Of a stretch of 64,000 nucleotides of DNA, positions 19,186 to 28,165 are shown in pieces. The notes under the pieces are model-generated. The model was not told the origin of the DNA, did not search any database, and worked only from the letters and a program-made list of their open reading frames with translations. Made by a program: the position numbers and the translations under genes. This DNA is from Streptomyces sp. NBC_00425 (GTDB lineage: Bacteria; Actinomycetota; Actinomycetes; Streptomycetales; Streptomycetaceae): NCBI RefSeq assembly GCF_036030735.1, contig NZ_CP107928.1:6386001-6450000 (forward strand). The letters run 5' to 3'. Position 1 is the stretch's first letter; every line of letters begins with the position of its first letter.

Positions 19186-21060
19186 GTGAGCGACACACAG
19201 ACACTGATCGAGAACCGTCCGCCGTCGGTCGCGGGCCTCTTCCTGGAGCGCGTGGCGGCCACGCCCGACGCGGAGGCGTACCGCCATCCGGTGCCCGCCG
19301 CGTCCGGCGAGGGCCCCGACGCCTGGAAGGCGCTGAGCTGGGCGCAGGCCGCCGAGCGGGTCTACGCGATCGCGGCCGGCCTCATCGAACTCGGCGTGCA
19401 GCCCGAGCAGCGCGTAGCGCTCGCCTGCTCCACGCGCCTGGAGTGGATCCTCGCCGACCTCGGCATCATGTGCGCCGGGGCCGCCACGACCACCGTCTAC
19501 CCGCAGACCAACGCCGACGAGTCGGCGTTCATCCTCTCGGACTCAGAGAGCCGGGTGCTGATCGCCGAGGACGCGGCCCAGCTCGCCAAGGCGGTCGAGA
19601 AGCGCGCCGAGCTCCCCGACCTCACCCATGTGGTCGTGATCGACCCGGCCGGCGTGGAGACCGCCGACTGGATCCTCACCCTGGACGAGCTGGAGAAGCG
19701 CGGCGCGGCCCGGCTGGAGAAGGAGGCCGGGCTGATCAAGGAGCGGGTCGCCGCGATCACCTCCGACCAGCTCGCCACCCTCATCTACACCTCCGGCACC
19801 ACCGGCCGTCCCAAGGGCGTGCGTCTGCCGCACGACAACTGGTCGTACATGGCGAAGGCGATCGCGGCGACCGGCCTGGTCGGCCCCGACGACGTGCAGT
19901 ACCTGTGGCTGCCGCTGGCGCACGTCTTCGGCAAGGTGCTCACCTCGGGCCAGATCGAGGTCGGGCACGTCACGGCCGTCGACGGCCGCGTCGACAAGAT
20001 CATCGAGAATCTGCCGGTCGTCCGGCCGACGTACATGGCCGCCGTGCCGCGCATCTTCGAGAAGGTCTACAACGGCGTCGCCGCCAAGGCCCGTGCGGCC
20101 GGCGGGGCCAAGTACAAGATCTTCCAGTGGGCCGCCGAGGTCTCCCGCGAGTACGCCAAGGCCGCCCAGGACAACTTCCGGCGCACCGGCAGCGCGGCCG
20201 TCCCCTTCGGACTGGGCGCCAAGCACAAGGTCGCCGACGCGCTCGTGTTCGCCAAGATCCGCGAGGCCTTCGGCGGCAACCTGCGCGCCTGCGTCTCCGG
20301 GTCGGCGGCCCTCGCGCCGGAGATCGGCTACTTCTTCGCCGGCGCCGGCATCCACATCCTCGAGGGGTACGGCCTGACGGAGTCCTCCGCCGCCTCCTTC
20401 GTGAACCCCGGCGAGGCCTACCGCACGGGCACGGTCGGAAAGCCGCTGCCCGGCACCGAGGTGCGCATCGCCGACGACGGCGAGATCCTGCTGCGCGGCC
20501 CCGGCATCATGGAGGGCTACCACGGGCTCCCCGAGAAGACCGCCGAGGTCCTCGAGGCCGACGGCTGGTTCCACACCGGCGACATCGGCGAGCTGTCGCC
20601 CGACGGGTACCTGCGGATCACCGACCGCAAGAAGGACCTCATCAAGACGTCCGGCGGCAAGTACATCGCGCCCGCCGAGGTGGAGGGGCAGTTCAAGGCG
20701 GTCTGCCCGTACGTCTCCAACATCCTCGTGCACGGCGCCGACCGGAACTTCTGCACGGCGCTCATCGCGCTCGACGAGCCGTCGCTGCTGGACTGGGCGA
20801 AGGACAACGGACTGGCCGGAAAGTCGTACGCCGAGGTCGTCGCCGCGCCCGTCACGGTGGAGCTCGTCGACGGGTACGTCAAGCAGCTCAACGAGGGCCT
20901 CCAGCGCTGGCAGACGATCAAGAAGTTCCGGCTGCTGCCCCGCGACCTGGACGTCGAGCACGGTGAGATCACGCCGAGCCTGAAGCTCAAGCGGCCGGTC
21001 GTGGAGCGGGAGTACAAGCACCTCATCGACGAGATGTACGCCGGATCGCGCGAGGCGTAG
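19186..21060 (+). CDS. Long-chain acyl-CoA synthetase (AMP-dependent, FadD15-like)
   Basis: The enzyme activates fatty acids to acyl-AMP and then acyl-CoA. The 624-aa product has the AMP-binding P-loop YTSGTTGRPKGV (about residues 204-215), the EGYGLTESSA motif, the GWFHTGDIG and DRKKDLIKTSGGKY hinge motifs, and a C-terminal lid domain. Size and motifs match FadD15-type long-chain ligases of actinobacteria. The start is GTG 19186 with GGAGG 10 nt upstream. A perfect hairpin follows, and no lipid genes are adjacent. Confidence 0.93.
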   Translation: MSDTQTLIENRPPSVAGLFLERVAATPDAEAYRHPVPAASGEGPDAWKALSWAQAAERVYAIAAGLIELGVQPEQRVALACSTRLEWILADLGIMCAGAATTTVYPQTNADESAFILSDSESRVLIAEDAAQLAKAVEKRAELPDLTHVVVIDPAGVETADWILTLDELEKRGAARLEKEAGLIKERVAAITSDQLATLIYTSGTTGRPKGVRLPHDNWSYMAKAIAATGLVGPDDVQYLWLPLAHVFGKVLTSGQIEVGHVTAVDGRVDKIIENLPVVRPTYMAAVPRIFEKVYNGVAAKARAAGGAKYKIFQWAAEVSREYAKAAQDNFRRTGSAAVPFGLGAKHKVADALVFAKIREAFGGNLRACVSGSAALAPEIGYFFAGAGIHILEGYGLTESSAASFVNPGEAYRTGTVGKPLPGTEVRIADDGEILLRGPGIMEGYHGLPEKTAEVLEADGWFHTGDIGELSPDGYLRITDRKKDLIKTSGGKYIAPAEVEGQFKAVCPYVSNILVHGADRNFCTALIALDEPSLLDWAKDNGLAGKSYAEVVAAPVTVELVDGYVKQLNEGLQRWQTIKKFRLLPRDLDVEHGEITPSLKLKRPVVEREYKHLIDEMYAGSREA

Positions 21061-21160
21061 GGCCGGCGCACCTCCGGCGGGGGCGCGAGGCGCGAGGGCG
21101 GCGCGGATCCCGGCCGACGGCCGACGGGCGGCGCACATCGGCGCCACCGACACGAAGGGG

Positions 21161-21194
21161 AGGGGTGGAGTCCGTTTGTTCGGACTCCACCCCT
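21161..21194. terminator. Perfect 14-bp hairpin after the acyl-CoA synthetase
   Basis: AGGGGTGGAGTCCG (21161-21174) and its exact reverse complement (21181-21194) surround a TTTGTT loop. It lies 100 bp past the stop. Confidence 0.85.
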
Positions 21195-21344
21195 CAATCG
21201 TGCGTCAACGTGCGTCATCGGACACACGCGTGCCCCCGCATAGCACGCTTCTCGCTTCGGACGGCCCACTTCGGTGACCCAGCGCTCATGGATGCAACCG
21301 GTCTGTCACCCTGGTGGGCATCCGTACCGCCCGGGGAGCAGCGC

Positions 21345-23402
21345 ATGGGAGCCATTCCGACGCAACGGGAGACCCTCTCCCGGACCGGCGGCGCGCCCGC
21401 GCGCGCGAGTGGGCTCCCGCACACACGCGCGACCCTGGCCGGCAGCTCCCTCGCGCCCGGCGCGGCCCGCGACCTGGTCCGCGCGGCGCTGTCGGAGTGG
21501 GCCGGGACCGGCCTGCCCGGCGCCGTGAAGCTCCGTGAGCGCCTCGCCGAGGACGCGATACTCGTCGTCAGCGAGCTCGTCACGAACGCCGTGGTGCACG
21601 CCGGCACCGAGGTGGAGCTGGTGTGCCGGCTGGAGGCGGAGCCGGATCCGTCCGACGGCGGCCTCGCGATCGTCGTCGAGGTCTGCGACCGGCACCCCTC
21701 CCGCACCCCGCGCGACCACGCCCCCGACCCGCCCCACGGCACGCCGGAGCACGGCCGTGGCCTGCGTCTCGTCGCCACGCTGGCGGACGCCTGGGGCGTG
21801 ACGTACCGCAGGGGGGCGAAGACGGTCTGGGCGCGGCTGCTGCCGACCGCCGACTCCGCCGAGCCGGGTTCCGCCGGCGGCGGCGTGGCACCGGCCGCCG
21901 AGGGGGTGGGCCGGCCCGCCGGCGTCGTGGGATTCACCGGCGACGCTCGCGCCGCGGACCCCGAGTGCGACGACGGCCAGGGCGACGATCACCGCCCCGA
22001 CCCCGATTCCGGCCACAGTCGCAGCCACGGGTACGGCCACGGCTACGGCGACACCGATCTCACCGGTCTCCTCGACGCCCTCGCCCCCGAACCGGAGCCG
22101 AACGGCCGGGGCGAGCCCGACTGGCTCAACCGGGGCGCCCTCTCCTTCCTCGCCGAGGCGTCCGACCTGCTCGCCGGCCAGCTCGACGAGGACCTGGTCG
22201 CCGCGCTGACCGGCCAGCTTCTGGTGCCGCGGCTCGCCGACTGGTGCGCGGTGTGGCTGGAGGACGAGGTCAGCGGCCGCGGCGACTGGGCCGGCGGGCC
22301 GGGCCCGCGGCTGGCCCGGGTCTGGCACGGCAGCGAGAACCGCATCGAGGAGCTGCGCCGCGCCCTGGAGAAGGACCCGCCGTGCCCGCCCGACGGCGGC
22401 CCCCGCTCGGGGCCGGAGCCCTATCCCTGGCCCGCGACGGCCCTCGGCCCGCACGGCGCCGCCCTCGCCTACCGGTTGATCGCCGGCGGCCGGCCACTGG
22501 GCACCCTGGTCCTCGGGCGGGCCGGACCGGACGTCTTCCCCGACGAGGTCACCGGGCTCGTGGAGGATCTCGGCCGCCGGGTGGCGCTCGCCATCGGCGC
22601 GGCCCGTCAGTACGCCCGGCAGGCCACCATCAGCGCGGTTCTGCAGCGCGGGCTGCTGCCCGGCGCGGTCGCCCAGATCCCCGGGGTGTGCAGCGCCCTC
22701 GTCTACGAGCCCCGCGAGCAGGGCGGGCCCAGCGGCGACTTCTACGACCTGTTCCCGGCGGGTGACGGCCGCTGGTGCTTCGCCGTGGGGGACGTCCAGG
22801 GAAAGGGCCCGGAGGCGGCCGTCGTCATCGGCCTGGCGCGCCCCTGGCTGCGGCTGTTGGCCCGCGAGGGCTACGGCGTCGCCGACGTCCTGGACCGTCT
22901 CAACCAGCTCCTCCTCGACGACGCGACGGAGGCCGCCGACGCCGCCGCCCGCGCCTTCGTCGGCCCCGCCGGGCCCGGAGACGGCCCGCAGACCCGCTTC
23001 CTGTCGCTCCTGTACGGCGAGCTGGCGCCTTTCGAGGGCGGCGTCCGCTGCACCCTCGCCTCCGCCGGACACCCGCTGCCGCTGGTGCTCGGGCCGGACG
23101 GCGCGGTCGCCACGGCCGGACGCCCGCAGACCCTTCTCGGGGTCGTAGAGGACGTCGTCTACACCTGCGACAGCCTGGAGCTGCGGCCCGGCGACAGCCT
23201 GCTGTGCGTCACCGACGGCGTGACGGAGCGGCGCTCGGGACCGCGCCAGTTCGACGACGAGGACGGTCTCGCGACGGCGCTGGCGGGCTGCGCCGGACTG
23301 GACGCGGAGCTGATCGCGGAGCGGATCCGCCGGCTGGTGCACGAGTTCGGCGAGGAGCCGCCGGACGACGACCTCGCGCTGCTCGTGCTGCAGGCGCAGT
23401 AG
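21345..23402 (+). CDS. Signalling protein: HATPase + GAF + SpoIIE/PP2C phosphatase
   Basis: The 685-aa product joins three domains. An RsbW-like ATPase (about residues 40-160) has the N-box VVSELVTNAVVHAG and a HGRGLRLVATLADAWGV G-box. A GAF-like sensor occupies about 250-430. A SpoIIE/PP2C phosphatase (about 435-685) has SGDFYDLF, GDVQGKG, VTDGVTE and DDDLALLVL, covering the metal-binding Asp residues. This mixes kinase-like and phosphatase activities of partner-switching systems that control anti-anti-sigma factors. ATG 21345 is preferred for its GGGGA 7 nt upstream; ATG 21288 is the alternative. A histidine-rich linker lies near 215-235. No sigma or anti-sigma gene is adjacent. Confidence 0.88.
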   Translation: MGAIPTQRETLSRTGGAPARASGLPHTRATLAGSSLAPGAARDLVRAALSEWAGTGLPGAVKLRERLAEDAILVVSELVTNAVVHAGTEVELVCRLEAEPDPSDGGLAIVVEVCDRHPSRTPRDHAPDPPHGTPEHGRGLRLVATLADAWGVTYRRGAKTVWARLLPTADSAEPGSAGGGVAPAAEGVGRPAGVVGFTGDARAADPECDDGQGDDHRPDPDSGHSRSHGYGHGYGDTDLTGLLDALAPEPEPNGRGEPDWLNRGALSFLAEASDLLAGQLDEDLVAALTGQLLVPRLADWCAVWLEDEVSGRGDWAGGPGPRLARVWHGSENRIEELRRALEKDPPCPPDGGPRSGPEPYPWPATALGPHGAALAYRLIAGGRPLGTLVLGRAGPDVFPDEVTGLVEDLGRRVALAIGAARQYARQATISAVLQRGLLPGAVAQIPGVCSALVYEPREQGGPSGDFYDLFPAGDGRWCFAVGDVQGKGPEAAVVIGLARPWLRLLAREGYGVADVLDRLNQLLLDDATEAADAAARAFVGPAGPGDGPQTRFLSLLYGELAPFEGGVRCTLASAGHPLPLVLGPDGAVATAGRPQTLLGVVEDVVYTCDSLELRPGDSLLCVTDGVTERRSGPRQFDDEDGLATALAGCAGLDAELIAERIRRLVHEFGEEPPDDDLALLVLQAQ

Positions 23403-23672
23403 CGGGCCGCTCGACGCGGGACGGCGAAGCGGGCAGGGAGCCGGTGCGGCGACGAGCCGTGACGACGGCGGCCCGGCGGCCCGGCGGCGGCAGCGACGGC
23501 CGCACGACGGGGCTGTCGCACGACGGGGCAGCGGTGGGGCTGCGAGGCGGAGACGCGGCGAAGCCGCCGCGGAGAACCGGGGATGCGCGAGGCGCAGACG
23601 CGGCGAAGACGACGGGCCGGGGCGGCGAGGGACGCGACCCGGGCGCAGTCCGCGCATGTATGGTCCCGTTTT
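23403..23672 (+). other. Intergenic region with short direct repeats before the DyP gene
   Basis: The stretch contains duplicated GCACGACGGGGC and two near-identical copies of GAGGCGSAGACGCGGCGAAG (S is G or C), about 47 bp apart. TATGGT at 23659-23664 lies 8 nt before the GTG start of the DyP homologue and is a candidate -10 box. No separate gene is supported. Confidence 0.4.
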
Positions 23673-24914
23673 GTGCCGAAGGCGACGAATGCCGTAGATG
23701 ACACGCCCACCCGTCGAAGCGTCCTGATCGCCGGCGCGGGAATCGGGCTGACCGCGACCGCATGCACCCGCGAGGCCCGTCCGCCGGCGGGCGCGCCCGG
23801 GCCCGGGGCCCATGCGGCGCGCCGCCGCCAGGCCGGGGTGACCACCCCGCAACAGGCCACCGCCCTGATCCTGGCGTACGACCTCGATCCCGCCCTGCGC
23901 GGTGCGGCGGGCGCACGGGAGCTGAAGGCGGTGCTCGTGGAGTGGACCCGCGCCCTGGCTGAGGCCCAGGAGAGCCAGAACGCCCGGGAGGCCGACGGTG
24001 GTCGCGAGCCCCGCGAGACCCGCGAGCCCCGCGAGCCCCGCGAGCCCCGCGAGACCCAGGACGCCCGGGAGACCCAGGACGCCCGGGAGACCGACGGCGG
24101 TCGTGGGTCACGTCTCACCGCCACGGTCGGCGTCGGCCCCGGGCTGCCCGACCGCCTCGGTCTGCGCGCTCCCGACGCCCTGCGCGACCTGCCCTCCTTC
24201 CCCGGCGACCGGCTCGACCCCGCCCGCTGCGGCGGCGACGTGCTGGTGCAGCTGTGCGCCGACTCGGCCGACGCCACCGAGGCGACCGCGGCCGCACTGA
24301 CCCGGCTGGCGGGGGACGCGCTGGTCCCGCGCTGGCGGCAGGCGGGCTTTCTGCCGCCCTCCCCGGACGGCGGCGGCACCCCGCGCGACCTGATCGGATT
24401 CAAGAACGGCAGCGCCAATCCGACCGCCGAGGAGTGCGAGCGCTGGGTGTGGTCGGGCGACGCGACCTACCTCGTCGTCCGGCGCGTCCACCTGCGGGTG
24501 GAGGACTTCGCCCGGCTCTCCGTACACCGTCAGGAGGAGGTCGTCGGCCGCCGCCGCGCGACCGGAGCCCCGCTGGAGGGCGGATCCGAGGACGACCCGG
24601 TCGACCCGCTCGCCAAGGACGCCCAGGGCCGGTACACCACGCCGCCGCGTTCGCACGTGCGCGCCGTGAGCCCCCGCCTCGACGACGGCGCCCGCATGCT
24701 GCGCCGCAGCTACTCCTACGCCGACGGCCCCACCGACCAGGGCCTGCTGTTCCTCGCCTTCATGCGGGACCCGGCGCTGTTCGCCCGGGTCCAGCGGCGC
24801 ATGGCCGCACAGGACGACCTGACAGCGTTCACCCAGGCACGGGGCTCGGCGGTGGCGTACGTCCTGCCGGGCGCCGGTCCTGGACGTCCGCTGGGGGCGG
24901 AGCTGTTGGCCTGA
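23673..24914 (+). CDS. Tat-type DyP peroxidase / deferrochelatase homologue with Asn in the catalytic motif
   Basis: DyP/EfeB proteins are secreted haem peroxidases, some acting in iron uptake. The 413-aa product starts MPKATNAVDDTPTRRSVLIAG, a twin-arginine signal. The canonical GFKDG motif reads GFKNG (residues 242-246), so the catalytic Asp is Asn245. The probable haem-ligand His328 (in SHVRAVSP) and the Arg-rich LRRSYSY segment are present. Residues about 104-145 are a Glu/Arg repeat insertion encoded by 9- and 18-bp tandem repeats. No efeU or efeO gene is nearby. It may be a low-activity or haem-binding variant. The start is inferred from codon bias and the -10-like box. Confidence 0.82.
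   Translation: MPKATNAVDDTPTRRSVLIAGAGIGLTATACTREARPPAGAPGPGAHAARRRQAGVTTPQQATALILAYDLDPALRGAAGARELKAVLVEWTRALAEAQESQNAREADGGREPRETREPREPREPRETQDARETQDARETDGGRGSRLTATVGVGPGLPDRLGLRAPDALRDLPSFPGDRLDPARCGGDVLVQLCADSADATEATAAALTRLAGDALVPRWRQAGFLPPSPDGGGTPRDLIGFKNGSANPTAEECERWVWSGDATYLVVRRVHLRVEDFARLSVHRQEEVVGRRRATGAPLEGGSEDDPVDPLAKDAQGRYTTPPRSHVRAVSPRLDDGARMLRRSYSYADGPTDQGLLFLAFMRDPALFARVQRRMAAQDDLTAFTQARGSAVAYVLPGAGPGRPLGAELLA
24003..24092 (+). repeat. 6 x 9-bp plus 2 x 18-bp tandem repeats inside the DyP gene
   Basis: Six 9-bp units (CGCGAGCCC or CGCGAGACC) run from 24003 to 24056, followed by two exact copies of CAGGACGCCCGGGAGACC at 24057-24092. They encode a charged REP/RET and QDARET stretch. 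Confidence 0.92.
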
Positions 24915-25000
24915 GGCCGGCCCGGCCGCGGTCCCGGGCCCGCTCCGGCGATGACCCGTGCCGACGAGGGTTGCCACGGGCGTGCGGGACAATGGGCCGT

Positions 25001-26233
25001 ATGCCTTCCGCACTCCCCGACGGTGAGCCGGTTCCCGGCGACGGCGCGCTCCCGGCGTCCGCGCTCGCCGGCGCCGCCGACCGCCCCCTCGGGTTCTATC
25101 TGCACGTTCCGTACTGCGCGACCCGCTGCGGGTACTGCGACTTCAACACCTACACCGCGACCGAGCTGCGCGGCACCGGCGGGGTCCTCGCCTCCCGCGA
25201 CAACTACGCGGACACCGTGATCGACGAGATCCGGCTGGCCCGCAAGGTCCTCGGCGACGATCCGCGCGAGGTCCGCACGGTCTTCGTCGGCGGCGGCACG
25301 CCGACCCTGCTGGCCGCGTCCGACCTGGTACGGATGCTGGGCGCGGTCCGCGACGAGTTCGGCCTCGCGGCGGACGCCGAGGTGACGACCGAGGCCAACC
25401 CGGAGTCCGTCGACCCCGCCTATCTGACGGCCCTGCGCGAGGGCGGCTTCAACCGGGTCTCGTTCGGCATGCAGAGCGCGCGGCAGCACGTGCTGAAGGT
25501 CCTCGACCGCACGCACACCCCCGGCCGGCCCGAGCGGTGCGTGGCGGAGGCGCGGGCGGCGGGCTTCGACCACGTCAACCTGGACCTGATCTACGGCACC
25601 CCGGGCGAGTCGGACGACGACTGGCGGGCCTCGCTGGAGGCGGCCCTGGGCGCCGGACCCGACCACGTCAGCGCCTACGCCCTGATCGTCGAGGAGGGCA
25701 CGCAACTGGCCCGCAGGATCCGCCGCGGCGAGGTCCCGATGACCGACGACGACGTGCACGCCGACCGCTATCTGATCGCGGACGAGGTGATGTCCGCGGC
25801 GGGCTACGACTGGTACGAGGTCTCCAACTGGGCCACCTCGCGGGCGGCCCGCTGCCTGCACAACGAGCTGTACTGGCGGGGCGCCGACTGGTGGGGCGCC
25901 GGGCCGGGCGCGCACTCGCACGTCGGCGGGGTGCGCTGGTGGAACGTCAAGCATCCGGGGGCGTACGCGGCGGCGCTGGCGGCGGGCCGCTCCCCGGGCG
26001 CGGGCCGGGAGCTGCTGTCCGACGAGGACCGCAGGGTGGAGCGGATCCTGCTGGAGCTGCGGCTGCGCGAGGGGGCGCCGCTCGACCTGCTCCGGCCGGC
26101 GGGGCTCACGGCGTCCCGCCGGGCGCTGGGGGAGGGGCTGCTGGAGCGCGGACCGTACGACGAGGGACGCGCGGTGCTCACGCTGCGCGGCCGGCTGCTG
26201 GCGGACGCGGTGGTACGGGACCTGGTGGACTGA
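25001..26233 (+). CDS. hemW: HemW radical SAM haem chaperone (coproporphyrinogen III oxidase-like)
   Basis: HemW binds haem and a 4Fe-4S cluster; it was long annotated as oxygen-independent coproporphyrinogen oxidase. The 410-aa product has the radical SAM motif CATRCGYCDF near residue 38, the glycine-rich VGGGTP segment and the HemW C-terminal domain. HemW proteins lack the extra Cys that follows this motif in true HemN, and here the residue is Asp-Phe. GACAAT at 24988-24993 sits 7 nt before the ATG, suggesting a leaderless start. In most actinobacteria hemW lies near lepA and hrcA, as here. Confidence 0.93.
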   Translation: MPSALPDGEPVPGDGALPASALAGAADRPLGFYLHVPYCATRCGYCDFNTYTATELRGTGGVLASRDNYADTVIDEIRLARKVLGDDPREVRTVFVGGGTPTLLAASDLVRMLGAVRDEFGLAADAEVTTEANPESVDPAYLTALREGGFNRVSFGMQSARQHVLKVLDRTHTPGRPERCVAEARAAGFDHVNLDLIYGTPGESDDDWRASLEAALGAGPDHVSAYALIVEEGTQLARRIRRGEVPMTDDDVHADRYLIADEVMSAAGYDWYEVSNWATSRAARCLHNELYWRGADWWGAGPGAHSHVGGVRWWNVKHPGAYAAALAAGRSPGAGRELLSDEDRRVERILLELRLREGAPLDLLRPAGLTASRRALGEGLLERGPYDEGRAVLTLRGRLLADAVVRDLVD

Positions 26234-26262
26234 TCGCCCGGGGAGAGAACCGGGGCGCGAAG

Positions 26263-26430
26263 CGAGCCGCGGCCCGTGCTGACGGGCGAGCCGTGGACCG
26301 GGCGTACCAGCGAGCCGTGGACCGGGCGTACCAGCGAGCCGCGGTCCGGGCGGACGAGCCAGCCGTGGCCCGGGCGGACGAGCCAGCCGTGGCCCGGGTG
26401 TACCAGCGGGCCGTGGCTTGGGCATACGGG
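26263..26430. repeat. 7 x 24-bp tandem repeat between hemW and the DUF3097 gene
   Basis: Seven head-to-tail units with consensus CGAGCCGTGGCCCGGGCGTA plus CCAG run without gaps. The copies at 26287-26310 and 26311-26334 are identical, and the others differ by a few bases. The array fills the space between two convergent genes. It has no spacers, so it is not a CRISPR. Confidence 0.93.
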
Positions 26431-26432
26431 CG

Positions 26433-27242
26433 TCAGGCCCCGCCGTCCGTGACGAAGTCGATCAGTTCCTCCACGCGGCCGAGCAACTCCGGCTCCAGGT
26501 CCTTGTAGGAGCCGACCCGCTTCAGGATCGCCTGCCACACCGCCCCGGTGTTCTCCGACGGCCAGCCCAGCGCCCGGCACACTCCCGTCTTCCAGTCCTG
26601 GCCGTGCGGGACCCGCGGCCACCCCGCGATCCCCAGGGACGCCGGTTTCACGGCCTCCCAGATGTCGATGTACGGGTGGCCGACGACCAGTGCGTGCTCG
26701 CTGGTCACCGCCTGCGCGATGCGCCACTCCTTCGTCCCGGGCACCAGGTGGTCCACCAGGACGCCCAGCCGCGCGTCCGGGCCGGGGCCGAACTCGGCGA
26801 CGATCGAGGGCAGGTCGTCCACCCCTTCCAGGTACTCCACGACCACGCCCTCGACGCGCAGGTCGTCGCCCCATACCTTCTCGACCAGCTCGGCGTCGTG
26901 CCGGCCCTCGACGTAGATACGGCCGGCGCGGGCGACACGCGCGCGGGCGCCGGGGACGGCGACCGAACCCGAGGCGGTGCGGGCGGGACGGGAGGGCCCC
27001 GCGGCGGGCCTCACCAGGGTCACCGCCCTGCCCTCCAGCAGGAAGCCGCGCGGCTCCAGCGGGAACACCCGGTGCTTGCCGAAGCGGTCCTCCAGGGTCA
27101 CCGTGCCCGCCTCGCAGCGGATCACCGCGCCGCAGAAACCGGTGCCGGGCTCCTCCACCACCAGGCCGGGCTCCGCCGCGACCTCGGGAACCGGCGTCGG
27201 CTTCTTCCAGGGAGGGGTCAGGTCGGCGGAGTACTGGCGCAT
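26433..27242 (-). CDS. DUF3097 family protein
   Basis: The 269-aa protein belongs to a conserved actinobacterial family of unknown function. It has an N-terminal beta-rich part (about residues 20-85) and a C-terminal region beginning IYVEGRHDAELVEKVWGDD that looks like a Toprim-type nucleotide-binding segment, with further acidic motifs EYLEGVDDLP and LVDHLVPGTKE. No transmembrane segment is present. It is convergent with hemW and downstream of a metallo-beta-lactamase-fold gene with 33 bp between. Confidence 0.85.
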   Translation of the reverse strand: MRQYSADLTPPWKKPTPVPEVAAEPGLVVEEPGTGFCGAVIRCEAGTVTLEDRFGKHRVFPLEPRGFLLEGRAVTLVRPAAGPSRPARTASGSVAVPGARARVARAGRIYVEGRHDAELVEKVWGDDLRVEGVVVEYLEGVDDLPSIVAEFGPGPDARLGVLVDHLVPGTKEWRIAQAVTSEHALVVGHPYIDIWEAVKPASLGIAGWPRVPHGQDWKTGVCRALGWPSENTGAVWQAILKRVGSYKDLEPELLGRVEELIDFVTDGGA

Positions 27243-27275
27243 TCGGATGACGATAGGAGAATCCCCGGGGCGGGA

Positions 27276-28004
27276 TTACGGCGACACGCCGAATCGCGTC
27301 GCCAGCGCGTCCCGCTGCGCCCGCACGAACGCCGCGTCCACCACGGCCCCGTGACCGGGCACGTACCGCGCGTCCTCGCCGCCGAGTTCGAGCAGCCGGT
27401 CCAGGGCGGCGGGCCAGCGCGACGGCACCGCGTCCGGGCCGGCCTGCGGATCGCCGGACTCCTCCACCAGGTCGCCGCAGAAGACCGTCTCGGGCTCGCC
27501 GGCCGCCGCACCCGGGACGAGGACCGCCAGATCATGGGCGGAGTGGGCGGGGCCCACGTTCGCCAGCAGGACCTGCCGGCCGGCGCCCAGGTCGAGCGTC
27601 CACTCCCCGGACACGAAATGGCGGGGCCGCACGAGTGTGTCCGCGGCCTCCGTCGCCGCCGCCTCGTCCACACCCTGCCGGACCGCGTCCTCCCGCAGCT
27701 CGTCGGCCGACACGGAGTCGATGCCCACCGCCCCGAACACCTCCGCGCCGGCGAACGCCGCCGCACCCAGCACATGGTCGAAATGGGGGTGTGTGAGCGC
27801 GAGATGGGTCACACGCCCGCCGGCGAGCCGCTCGGCCTGCGCCCGCAGCAGCGCCCCCTCCGCCAGCGTCGATCCGGCGTCGATCACCAGCGCCGTGCCC
27901 GCCCCGACGACCAGCCCCACCGTGCAGTCCCAGCCCGGCAGCCGGCACCTGCCCACCCCGGCCGCGACCCGCTCCCATCCCAGCTCTTCCCAAGTCATCG
28001 TCAT
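27276..28004 (-). CDS. Metallo-beta-lactamase-fold hydrolase
   Basis: The 242-aa protein has the metal-binding set of the fold: LTHPHFDHVLG, AHSAHDLAV with a ligand His, CGDLVEE and VPGHG. The substrate is unknown; glyoxalase II-like and beta-lactamase-like enzymes share these motifs. TAGCGT lies 6 nt before the ATG at 28004, which supports this start over the one two codons later. It is divergent from hrcA. Confidence 0.87.
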   Translation of the reverse strand: MTMTWEELGWERVAAGVGRCRLPGWDCTVGLVVGAGTALVIDAGSTLAEGALLRAQAERLAGGRVTHLALTHPHFDHVLGAAAFAGAEVFGAVGIDSVSADELREDAVRQGVDEAAATEAADTLVRPRHFVSGEWTLDLGAGRQVLLANVGPAHSAHDLAVLVPGAAAGEPETVFCGDLVEESGDPQAGPDAVPSRWPAALDRLLELGGEDARYVPGHGAVVDAAFVRAQRDALATRFGVSP

Positions 28005-28045
28005 ACCGCGACGCTAGCTGCACGGTATCCGTGCCGGGGCCGACC

Positions 28046-28076
28046 TTGCCCCGGGTGTACCCCACAGCCGTACACT
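28046..28076 (+). promoter_or_regulatory. Candidate hrcA-dnaJ promoter
   Basis: TTGCCC (28046-28051) and TACACT (28071-28076) are spaced 19 bp. The CIRCE operator begins 12 bp after the -10, where a repressor would block transcription initiation. Confidence 0.55.
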
Positions 28077-28088
28077 GGCCGGGGAACG

Positions 28089-28115
28089 CTGGCACTCGAA
28101 TGTGAAGAGTGCCAA
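28089..28115 (+). promoter_or_regulatory. CIRCE operator (HrcA binding site)
   Basis: CTGGCACTC (28089-28097), nine spacer bases, then GAGTGCCAA (28107-28115). The arms pair at 8 of 9 positions and match the CIRCE core GCACTC-N9-GAGTGC. It lies 50 bp before hrcA, the gene for its own repressor. Confidence 0.93.
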
Positions 28116-28165
28116 CGGCGAGGGCCCAGGGGACTGGGGGACGACATTCTGGAGGTGTGCGCGCG

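Noticed and set aside
26263..26430. Possible CRISPR array
   Set aside because: The 24-bp units are directly adjacent with no spacers, and no cas gene is in the window.
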